NCBI GenBank assembly: GCA_963971285.1
Contig: OZ020248.1
Location: 19,861,873 to 19,925,872 of the forward strand
Length of the DNA: 64,000 nucleotides
Reading direction: 5' to 3'
DNA from: Astropecten irregularis
Lineage: Eukaryota; Echinodermata; Asteroidea; Paxillosida; Astropectinidae
Shown here: positions 54,936-64,000 of the stretch, piece by piece
Numbering within the stretch: the stretch's first letter is position 1
How the letters are laid out: the number at the start of each line of letters is the position of its first letter
Notes under the pieces: model-generated
Databases searched by the model: none
What the model was told of the DNA's origin: nothing
Seen by the model: only the letters and a program-made list of their open reading frames with translations
Translations under genes and position numbers: made by a program

Positions 54936-55199
54936 TATCTCTTTTTGAACTGGATGAGCTTTGGCCATTTTTACAAGCTTGGTAAAAGCAGCTTCTCTCT
55001 CTCGAATGGCAACCATGGCTGTATACCCTGGATACAATGCATTTTCCTAGTGCCCTTAACAGGTTGGACATTGGTTCTATCCAGACGAACTCTGTTTATA
55101 TCTTTCTTCTCAATATATTATGAAACGCCTCTTGGTGTGGACATGTCCAGCCTTGTCTTTTGGCAGAGACAGTCTTTTGTAGGTAGTGTATAACTCTTC

Positions 55200-55526
55200 T
55201 GGTGTCCTTCGCACACAGAATCTGCCTTAGTGTCTTTCCTGTACATTGTAATGCAGACGTGCCTTCTTGTTGTAGGGTGTCTGTGATTTGGCTCGTCTAG
55301 AGACGAGCAAATCATCATTGCTGTACTGAGCAGGCTCGACACACTTGTTGCGGCTATTGCCCTTTGCACAAAGAATCTGCCTAAGTGTTTTTCCTGTATT
55401 TCCGTACAACTTCCTTGTTACGATGAATATTGGTAGGGGACGCTGGGGCAGCCACTCCGCGCCCGGTGAATCAGAAGCGAAGGAGGGAAATGGCGAGTCG
55501 GGAAGTGCAAACCTCGATAGATCCAA
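55200..55526 (-). pseudogene. Unrecognised ORF region with an internal duplication
   Basis: Minus-strand frames include LYGNTGKTLRQILCAKG near 55380. A related word in another frame lies near 55220, because GAATCTGCCTWAGTGTTTTT-type sequence is duplicated about 145 bp apart. No family recognised. Confidence 0.25.
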
Positions 55527-55760
55527 TTTACTTATTTATATACGTACTTCCTATTCTATTCAGTGTGGTTTGATGCACGATTGCCCCCTTTCATCACCCC
55601 TTGCTGGGCTTTGTTCCTGCCACTGGACAGAAACTTTTTCATCTGTTTCTGTAGCTTCTGGTTTCGCCGTTAAATGCGAATTTGGGTATGCCCCATAGAC
55701 CCCCGCTTCACTCGCTCAGACATTTTGATCGATTCAGCTTTGTATCTATCAGCAACAAAA

Positions 55761-56000
55761 TCAACACGTTGGGCACGGTGTTTCTTTGCTACTTGAGAGT
55801 AACTGTTTTAGGATGTTATCAGCCAAATCATCAAAGGTTACTGGAAAATGGCACTGCTGCTGGATCATCACCATTGCATCAACAATAACTACATCTGCAG
55901 ATTTGTTTGTTTTGGCCATACACCCATCAAACTTTGCAAGTGCTGCTGACACTGGGCACAATAGATACTTAACAACTTCCTTTATTAGAGGGAATGTCTC
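55761..56000 (-). pseudogene. Transposon-associated protein fragment
   Basis: The frame reads FPLIKEVVKYLLCPVSAALA, then SADVVIVDAMVMIQQQCHFP and FDDLADNILKQLL. The ADVVIxDAMxMIQ block recalls the active-site-like region of large uncharacterised invertebrate transposon proteins. The identification is from memory and tentative. Confidence 0.3.
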
Positions 56001-56120
56001 AAACCAACACCACATGATAAATTTTTGCTTTCACTCAGAGTTGAAGAAAAAACCTGAGTAAAGCAACTTCTACATTTACAGTTCAGTCGGATGTCTAATG
56101 ATTAGTAACGTCTTCACATT

Positions 56121-56340
56121 TCATACATTGATGCCAAGTCCAAATGCAATTGTTGCAAAGAGGATACGTACTTCACCCTGTGATTCTGAATGTCTGCTTC
56201 AGTGTTAGTGTGATACATGTTGAAGTGGCAGTGAAAATCCCTTGGCACCAGTGATTTGAAAAGGCAGTACAGGTCATTGACCTGCCTCTGTAAGTTACAA
56301 TACACAATATTGTCCTCTCTGTTTTCTTTCCTTTTTGAGG
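56121..56340 (-). pseudogene. RecQ-like helicase fragment with frameshift
   Basis: REDNIVYCNLQRQVNDLYCL with FHCHFNMYHTNTEADIQNH matches the start of helicase lobe 2 (IVYCxSxxxxxxLYxxF...MFHxxT). After a one-base shift it continues VRILFATIAFGLGIN and stop, the ATxAFGMGID motif. The helicase is truncated on both sides. Confidence 0.55.
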
Positions 56341-57035
56341 TTCACTCAGCAGACGTATCCAGGATCCTGTGATGTATTTGGCAACAATGCCTAATGCTTG
56401 CATAGACACATCGCAGCTTCCATTCCAGCATTCATTACTGCTAATGGTGTTTGATGGTCTTTGCACTTTGCAGAAGAATTCCTGGATGACTTTTGAATAT
56501 GAAAATGCAAGCATGGCATTTTAGGAAAATACTTATTAAAACGGTTTCCTTCAAAACAGAAATAGATTGCAGATTTGTGTTCAATTTCAGTCGTATTAGT
56601 GTACGTACTTATCTGAACGAATGAAAGCTCTTAGTTCCTTTCTACATCCACATGCAAGATCATTCAACAGCTTATTGATCGCATGAAGCAAAGCATGTGT
56701 TTGACTAGAGCTCTTATCATCACAGAAGTACTACTGCCCAAGTTTTCTGGCAGTGTTTTGGCCAACAGGGAGGATCTAAAATACTCTGTTGTCAAAAATA
56801 TAACACGTCCATAGAAATTTATTGTAAAAAAAGGAAATACCATCCCACTCCTCTGACACCAAAGGAAAAACATGAATAGTAGTGACAATGTTCCTTTCCA
56901 CCCATCGGAAAGCATCAAAGAGGCTTTAGGCAGCAAGAAATTTAATACTTCACCTCTACACAGAAATGTATCAAAATCTATACAATCAATAAAAGAAATG
57001 TTTGAACAAATCAAGTTCTATCAGCCCAAACATAC

Positions 57036-57147
57036 CACTGAGAGCCTCTTGACAGCGCTGCCTGATACAGACTCTATCCCCAATTCGCATTACACCTAGT
57101 GCCTGTAATTCCCCATCATTCAGGGAAACTGCCTCTTTGGGCCAAAC
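57036..57147 (-). pseudogene. SAM-domain C-terminal exon (112 nt), locus 2
   Basis: It encodes VWPKEAVSLNDGELQALGVM then RIGDRVCIRQRCQEALS, with acceptor TTTGCAG and donor GTATGTT. Length, phase and sequence pattern equal the exon at 29491-29602, so the two loci are paralogous. No downstream GWKH exon was seen here. Confidence 0.5.
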
Positions 57148-57217
57148 CTGCAAATGAAGCGAAATTAACACTAAATTAACAGACTAATCGTGTAGGACGA
57201 GCAAGTTTTCATCTAAA

Positions 57218-57478
57218 TTAAAAGTATTTTGGACACAAATCATTTGTCCCTATATCGAGTAACAATATATCTATTGGATTTGACTTCAGTTTGGTGAGAT
57301 AGTGTGGCAAATTATCAAAGATACGGGCATAGGTCAGTCCAGGATGACCTTCCACAAAAATGGTAAAATTATCATTTAATCCAAGTATCTCCGAAATCTC
57401 TTTCCCTTGGTCTCGGGAGTGTCTTAAGAGCCTAGCTGGGAAGGAATGTCCAGAAAGAACAACAATGATAATCAACAT
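57218..57478 (-). pseudogene. SGNH/GDSL-hydrolase-like fragment
   Basis: The frame has VVLSGHSFPARLLRHSRDQG, then VEGHPGLTYARIFDNLPHYL and DILLLDIGTNDLC. GHSF (block I), a Gly in block II (GHPG) and GTND (block III) appear in order. The catalytic block V Asp-His is not reached. Such domains accompany invertebrate retroelements. Confidence 0.5.
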
Positions 57479-57599
57479 CTATAGAACCGTTTACAATTCT
57501 AAACAATCACACATAGTGTTCCATCTCACATCTTGTGGCATCAGTAGCTTTGTGCATCCATGTTGGCGATATTGTGCCAAAGCAAAAGTGATTGTTCCT

Positions 57600-58240
57600 G
57601 AAGTTTTTGACCACATGCTTAATTTGCTCCTTAACATTGTTGAAGTTAATTGGCGGACTTCTATATGTCAGAGTTCCTCTTCTTCTTCAATGGCCGTTGT
57701 TACTTGACGCGTGGCGATGTCTAACACCCTGGGTCTTTCTCCTGGTGGCAGGAATGACATCTTCTTGTATCTGCCATTAAGAAATGTTGCCATCAATAAC
57801 AAACTCATGCAGGAAGGGTGCGTTGTAATATTGTTCAAATTTCTCAAGCATCATTTCTTTCAGGGCCCTGATTTTGTGGATTTCTCAGTCTTGTGGTTGG
57901 GTGACATTTTCTAGGTAGCTCAAAGGTGGTATTACACCAGACAAAGTCACATAGGACTCCACTGACAAGGACTCTGTGACACCCTTGAAGGGCTTCAGAA
58001 CTTGAAAAATTTTCTCTGCAATGATCACTTCTTTGTCGGAAAGATCCACATCCTTCTGCTTGGTTTTAACCAACAGGTTGCAAATAGGCTGTTGCTGCTT
58101 TAGTATGCATTCAAGCATATCGTGTGTTGAGCCATATCTTGTTGGCACATCCTGTATTAGTCTGTGGCCCGGGACCTCCAGCTTCATCTGCTCTTCTGCC
58201 AGGGAATATTTTGCCGGAGCAGACCTTCCTAGCTAAACTC
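57600..58240 (-). pseudogene. hAT-type transposase fragment
   Basis: The frame 57885-58187 contains GHRLIQDVPTRYGSTHDMLE and VDLSDKEVIIAEKIFQVLKP then FKGVTESLSVESYVTLSGVI. This is the LxQDVxTRWNSTxxMLERL...LxPFxxxTxxLS region of hAT transposases (Trp replaced by Tyr). Downstream, shifted frames continue family-like sequence (KEMMLEKFEQYYNAPFLHEF) down to about 57600. No dimerisation domain seen. Confidence 0.6.
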
Positions 58241-58388
58241 TGGATAAATTGTTCCTTCTTCTTAAAGAGGACTGACTTTCCTTTTTTGTCTTTCTGTAGA
58301 GTCTCCCTCTATCCTGTAGGTGAGGGGGGGGGGGTACTTTTTCCCCTTTTACCCTCCTGCACCCTCTTAATTCCCTTAAAAAAACGAC

Positions 58389-58537
58389 TTAGCCATAGGC
58401 CTGTATAGTGTCATGTATCATAGGCTTAGCCATAGGCCTGTATAGTGTCATGTATCATAGGCTTAGCCATAGGCCTGTATAGTGTCATGTATCATAGGCT
58501 TAGCCATAGGCCTGTATAGTGTAATGTATCATAGGCT
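58389..58537. repeat. 37-bp tandem repeat, four copies
   Basis: TTAGCCATAGGCCTGTATAG followed by TGTCATGTATCATAGGC repeats at 58389, 58426, 58463 and 58500 with almost no variation. Confidence 0.9.
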
Positions 58538-58539
58538 GT

Positions 58540-59263
58540 GCAGTGTAGGCATACTCTGTTTTATACCATGATAATATAAATATTTTCTTATCAATGTTTA
58601 CAAAACACTGCTTATTATCTACATGTATCTGAACTCCATGCTCTACTTACCGATTCACAAGAACTTTTCTGAAAAAAAACATCAAAAGGACGAGTTCACT
58701 GGCGAGAATTGGCGATCGTGATCCCAGTAACCGTGTATTAACGTACGTGATGTGGGATGCAAGCCATGTGTCACACCAAAGTATGATATTACCTTTAAAC
58801 AGGTCTCAGTTCCCATTCTAGGGAAAAATTTCTCTTTTCTTCAAGAAATGTGAGTATACCTTGTCCTTATTGGAATCTGGGATTCTCCGCATGCAACAGT
58901 TTTGGAGGTGAAATCACGATTTTTAGGGTCCAAGTTACTCGGACAACCGACAACCTTATTACAATACTAGCCCCATACCATGCATATGTTGAGCACAATC
59001 TTTCGTCCTGCGCAATCTTTAACTGTTTGTACGAAGTGACTTGTTGTTAAAGAAAATCTTTGACAGTTTGAATTTTGAGGCTGTCATAACCCAGGCCTAA
59101 CTGCAGTGAATGTAGCTCTTCTTGGTTTCTCTATACCAACGTTTTAAATACCGGTACGTCCATCGGTCTGGGCATTACTCGCCAGTGCGTCCAAATATTC
59201 CCTCTACTATACAGTATTGCTTTCTTCTGTTTTGTAACCACACTTTTTGCAGTACATCACCTT
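58540..59263. other. Gene-free stretch
   Basis: No supported coding feature between the 37-bp repeats and the second copy of the long repeat. Confidence 0.3.
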
Positions 59264-62200
59264 GGATGTAGCTAAGCCTCATAGCTCTTCTGTCTTTGCC
59301 AATGGTTTTGGCTGACCATCACACTCATGATGTTTTTTATTGATGATCAAGCACAGCTTGTGCACATAATTCTTCATTTTCCTCCTTTCCTGCAATCCCA
59401 ACCCAAACCACCATTTTGTAATCTGTAGAATGCAAGCTCAGTATTTTGACAGTACTATGTTTAGTGTGCAGGAAAGGTGTGATTCTGCTGATGTTCATAC
59501 ATACATGTAATATGTACTCAATTTGCATACATGTCTTTCTGAATGTTTCTATTATTATTATGTAGTCATTATACAGGAATTGACATCATTTGTTCAGACA
59601 CTGGGTAAATGATTGCAATGTCACTACTCAATGCCACAATGAAATACCAGGTAAGTATCTTCACATCAATGTGACAAGTGTTCACCAGTGTTATGGTTTA
59701 CATCCTCAGATCTTACACTTCTGCTTTCAACCATATTTAGACATTACAATGTAGGAACGATGCTGTTTTACAGGATTTTATTTAGACTTAAGACCTTAGA
59801 CTTTTAGGCTTTAGGCTAATTTAAAATACATGCACACTACATATGTAGTAGATTGTGGATTGATCCATGTGCTTTTAAATTAAGCCGTGCTTTCTTTAAT
59901 TTTCATTTTTAAAACAGAACATTTATTTAGAGACTACTAATATTTAAGAGATAGTTGGTGTTAGCACCTGAACCCTGGAATGACCCAACTTCAGGGTGTC
60001 ACTGGGGCTTCAAACCTCAGCTGACGGTTCAGGTTATGACCCATACTCAGTTTATATTCAGCTTAGAAATAGGCTATTGAGTAATGTTTGAAAATTTAAA
60101 ATTTGTGAATTTGTTAAACGTTTGTTATCATTGGTATATAGCAAACTTGTATTTTATCCTTGAATGCTTTATTACTTTAAACAAGTTGCAGCCCAAATAT
60201 GCAAATAAATGTTTTGTCAATATGTTCCACTGCCACTGCAAAATGCTCCACACTGCTGAAATACCTGAGAATCTTCTCCAGAGCTCTTGGAAAGATCAAC
60301 ATGCAGCTTGAATGTTAAGCAAGAGACACCTTGAACACAGTATCAGAACTGTCATTGCCTGAAGAATTGATGTATGAATCAACATGTGCAGTTATGACAA
60401 CTGACATCCAACATGAGTGGAACAAACATCCTCAGCCTGCACCCTCATCATCATCACTTTCACTCTCTCCAAGACAGCAGTGAATCTGTGCCAGGTACTG
60501 AGCTTATGATGTGTTTCTTCTCATCAGTCAGAGATCTGCCAAGATATCAGATTTCAACAATGTCACTGATTCTCTTCAAGACTGGTACAAGTGCCTAACT
60601 AACATCCTGATGAAGAAGGCACAACTGTGCTGCATGGATAAAGGTGCAGGAGTCCTGAAAATCCATTGAGATTATTAAGATGAATTGAACACACATCAGT
60701 GTTATCATTGAACTTCACTACATTGCAGAAGCTGTACAGACACACAGTACAGCCAACCAGTAGGAGAGTGATACTGCTACCATGCAGCATTCAATGATAA
60801 ATGACATGCAGTGAAACATCCTGATGAATGATACATGTGAAAAGCCATCAGTATGTACAGAACTACAGAGATAATCATGGTATCCTCAACAACAACTTGT
60901 GGACTTGAGCAGTGAGCATCAACAGTGGAGTGGAGCATATGGCAATTCATTCTGTCATCCATTTCCTTTTGAGTTATGTTGCTATGGGTCCACTTTGATC
61001 TGCACTTTCCTTCTTTTACAGTTAATAAAAACAAAGATAGTAAAATATTAAGCAAAATGCGATCTCATGCAACATTTAGGGAATTGCATAATAAATAAGT
61101 TAACCTAATAATATTATTTGTTTCACAAAGGTTAGATAGGTTTATGAATCCTGGTTAGATTTTATTCACATTGTATTAAGTCCTGTCACACATAATATGT
61201 AACATTCATTCATTTACTGAACTGCAGGAGGTGCTCACATTTTAGAGCAAACTGAAGAAATCTGTGAAACTCTGATGATAATTCTCATGTTGAAGTTACT
61301 TTCTATATTTCATTGATTTGTATTGAATTCTATGAGCATCCTAACAGCACATGAATGGCAAACTGTTATGAAATACAGTTGTTAGATGTTACAAATTAAG
61401 GACTAGCCATTACTTTTTTACACTTTAATGTAGTTGAAAGCAGAAATGTTGTTGTATTTTTCTCATTCCGTGTCATAAATGTATCTCTAAACATGTTAAA
61501 TGACCACAAATCTTGGTCAAATTTGTATGAAAAACATGGGGAAACTTAATGTTCTTAAAATGTAAAGTTGAAGTGACAATGCATGATTTTGCTCACAGCT
61601 GTCAAGAAACTGTGATTATTAAACACGTCTTCAATTGACAAGTTTGTGATAGCTTTTAAAATGGTATGATCTGCAAATACTCATGGTATTGTCAAATTCT
61701 GAGCTTTCATAACAACTTCACCCCTGGTCCCTGTAGATTTGTTCTCTTTTCTTTCTGTTTTTCTTTCAGAATTTCAAACAGAAGATTCCTGTTGATCTTG
61801 AAAGATTGCTAGAAATCCTCCCACAATGTCTTGGTCACAGAGTCAAAGATCCATGACATCACTCTGTAGTGAATGTTTTGGCAACTGATCTCTTTTCTGC
61901 CAATTGCCTCTCTCATGTCATTTGGGCTTTTTCCATTCTCCTATCAATTTCTTTCATTCTTAAGGCACTCTACATCCATGTCTCTCTGTAAATTGACACC
62001 TGATTGTGGAGGCCTTGGTGCATAAAGAGTCTGCACCACTGGTGATTTCATGCAATAGGGTAATGGTCTAGTTAGTGTAAGTTGAAACACTTGAAAGAAG
62101 GCAACAATGAGTCAGGTGGTTCCTGATGATACCCCCACCTCTGAGTGGTTAATACAAAGAACCAGCAACAGATATTGTTGGTCTTTGGGGGACCTTTATA

Positions 62201-63035
62201 CCACAAGTGTTTTCAGTTTTTAAGAAATAAAAAACCTTTACATCATGTACTGAAAAGAAAATGGCGTCTTTTTAAGGAAGACCAAATTCGTTGTGCTGTT
62301 TGTTGTGTTTTGTTTACTTTTCTTTGTTGTTGTTGTTGTTGTTTTGGCAGGTAGGGCATTAACATTGATCATGTATTTTTTCAAAATTCATTTCAAAAAG
62401 AGGATATTTGTTATCTGTTTCCAGAGAAACTCATGTATGAAGATTGCATCAAGCAGAACAGTGTAATCAATTGATCAGTGGGACATTGCCATTGACATTC
62501 TCCTAATTCATAAATAAATAAGTAAATTCAATAAATAGGTCCAAATCAATCTGTGGAGCTCATTAATATACATGTATTTTGTAAACCTCAAAATGTTTTT
62601 TTTTTTCCCTAAAATCATTTGCTGGGCGCTACATGGGAAGTCTTGTAAAGAAAAAATGGATGGAGCCTGGTCACCAGAGTTTGGACTTTCAGCTTTGAGC
62701 TGTTTGGATGAAATCAGGCCCTAAAGTCGCTCTATTTTTTCCATGTTGTGGAGGGGTACATTTTTGAGTCTGGCACCAGTCAATTTGGCAGTTTTAGGTA
62801 CATTTTTATTTGGATGGTCTTTTCTCAAAAAGTCATTGGTTACCCCATAAAAAAAAAAATTGACAAGAAAATGGAATTGGAAGTTATCAGCTTCATTTTA
62901 GCGTATGGCTTGATGGCCTGAGAAACCTTTGAGTATTTGTAATAATTGTTTGAAGTTGGCCATTTTTGCATGGGAGCCTATGGGAAATTATTTACTGGTC
63001 TGCGTCTATTGAGCAGAGTGTCTGCTGCCCTCTTT
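59264..63035. repeat. Long dispersed repeat, copy B (matches 14461-19875)
   Basis: Same orientation as copy A, starting GGATGTAGCTAAGCCTCATA. It lacks the 900-bp TIR element and the internal duplication of copy A, and has its own 330-bp extra segment at 61052-61385. A (TTG)n microsatellite lies near 62325. The similarity to copy A is lost near 63035 (TGTCTGCTGCCCTCT). No gene is recognised inside. Confidence 0.75.
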
Positions 63036-64000
63036 AGGAAACATCAGGTACATTCTCACATTCCAGCAAGCCCCGAGGGCTGGGGGATGGAAGGTTTATT
63101 AGCCTGGGACCATGGGTGTAGATCCGGGGGGGGGGGGGGGGGGGGGGCTAGGGGTGTTGCAACCCACGTTTTCACTTTTTATATATAAAAATGATTTTGT
63201 GCACAAACGTATATGGAAGTACAACCCACCTACAAGATCAACCCCCCAGGTCTGAGGACGTGTCTACACTACTGCCTGGGACACTACACTTCACCATTTG
63301 GACAGTTACTATACACACCTATAATTCCATACCAGTTAGCAGTTACCAGAAAAGTGTCATTTTACACAAATCAGATATGAAGGAGAACAAGGTATACAAA
63401 AATACATTTTTCTGTGTCTGACTTCTATGACTGGAAAGTGCTGCGACCAATATGAGCCAGGGATGGGGAGGGGTTTGGAATAGAGGAGGGGGAGGCAGAA
63501 CGGTGTAGGGCAGGAGTGGGATGAGTAGTAATGAAAACAGGAAAATGTCTTTTTCTGAGTTTAAATTTATAAGACATTTCGGGGTAGCGACAGATAAGCT
63601 CTCATTTGACAAAAAACAAAACTTGCTGCAGGCCAGAAATTGATTGAAAGTTGAAAATAACTTCCAAGATTGTGGGAAGGGGAAGGATTTCCTTCCTCTA
63701 TGCTCGCACATATCCTTTGTGAATTTTTGACAGCAAAATGTTTTTAAGATTCCCCTTCAAAGAAATGCTGGTGGTTCAAGCCCACCCAGGACCGGGGGTT
63801 AATGTTTTGCTTTATCTCATTTATTTTAAGCAAAAGGTCATTAAGATCCCCCTTCAAGGAAATGTGAGACACCTGTTTGCTTGATGAGTTCACACAGTTT
63901 ACCATGAGTGACAACTTGACACGACATGAGAGGGCGCTCTCCATAAAAACTGTTTATTGGCACCTGGATGAGACGGTACCCAGACGTCTACAGTACAAAA
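63036..64000. other. Gene-free end of the window with poly-G tract
   Basis: It contains an uninterrupted run of 22 G at 63126-63147 and two imperfect copies of an AAGATYCCCCTTCAARGAAAT word near 63748 and 63843. No supported gene. Confidence 0.4.

Noticed and set aside
58389-58537. CRISPR-like direct repeats of 37 bp
   Set aside because: The repeats abut with no spacers.
63126-63147. Poly-G run as a functional quadruplex element
   Set aside because: A single homopolymer of uncertain length with no supporting context.

Overview
The window is eukaryotic. It has AT-rich introns with GT/AG borders, multi-exon genes, many short interspersed DNA-transposon relics, satellites and microsatellites. 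It has no operons or bacterial-type gene packing. The gene families point to an invertebrate metazoan, most likely a marine deuterostome such as an echinoderm, hemichordate or amphioxus: a HECT-like ligase family, SAM-exon genes, BEN and Death-like domains, Myb/SANT-like transposon proteins, pogo/Tigger and hAT transposases. Frequent TACATGTA-type motifs fit this. The species cannot be fixed from the sequence alone.

Layout. 0.9-7.6 kb: the best gene in the window, a ten-exon HECT-domain gene on the minus strand whose 1866 coding bases join in frame. Its introns carry a MITE and a 120-bp-arm foldback with a tRNA-like sequence in each arm. 7.9-14.2 kb: MITEs, a TIR-bounded array of 18-bp palindromes, hAT, Ty3/gypsy and Myb/SANT-like relics. 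14.5-19.9 kb and 59.3-63.0 kb: two copies of one long non-coding repeat; the first carries a 900-bp TIR element the second lacks. 20.5-31.5 kb: Myb/SANT-like, gag-like, pogo/Tigger and hAT pieces, a 476-bp palindrome, broken SAM/HECT-family exons and a gypsy integrase fragment. 31.8-38.7 kb: a tandem array with an exact 1992-bp period (3.5 copies) whose minus strand carries Death-like and BEN-like reading frames. 39-43 kb: transposon-derived ORFs and the longest single ORF of the window, a pogo/Tigger transposase. 46.6-48.7 kb: a proline-rich gene with a terminal zinc finger, broken only at homopolymer runs. 48.8-54.4 kb: 72-, 157- and 100-bp tandem arrays. 54.5-58.5 kb: acidic, RecQ-like, SAM, SGNH and hAT fragments.

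The most striking observation is a canonical histone-mRNA 3' stem-loop (GGCTCT-TTTC-AGAGCC) 38 nt after the stop codon of the 41.3-42.3 kb pogo/Tigger transposase, on the same strand. Two more copies lie at the 3' end of a second, separate pogo/Tigger fragment near 26.6-26.8 kb, each followed by a purine-rich stretch like a histone downstream element. No histone gene is visible nearby. These transposase genes may use, or have captured, the replication-dependent non-polyadenylated 3'-end pathway.

Outside the HECT gene, the proline-rich zinc-finger gene and possibly the BEN units, almost all coding sequence is transposon-derived and broken. Function statements rest on motifs read by eye.
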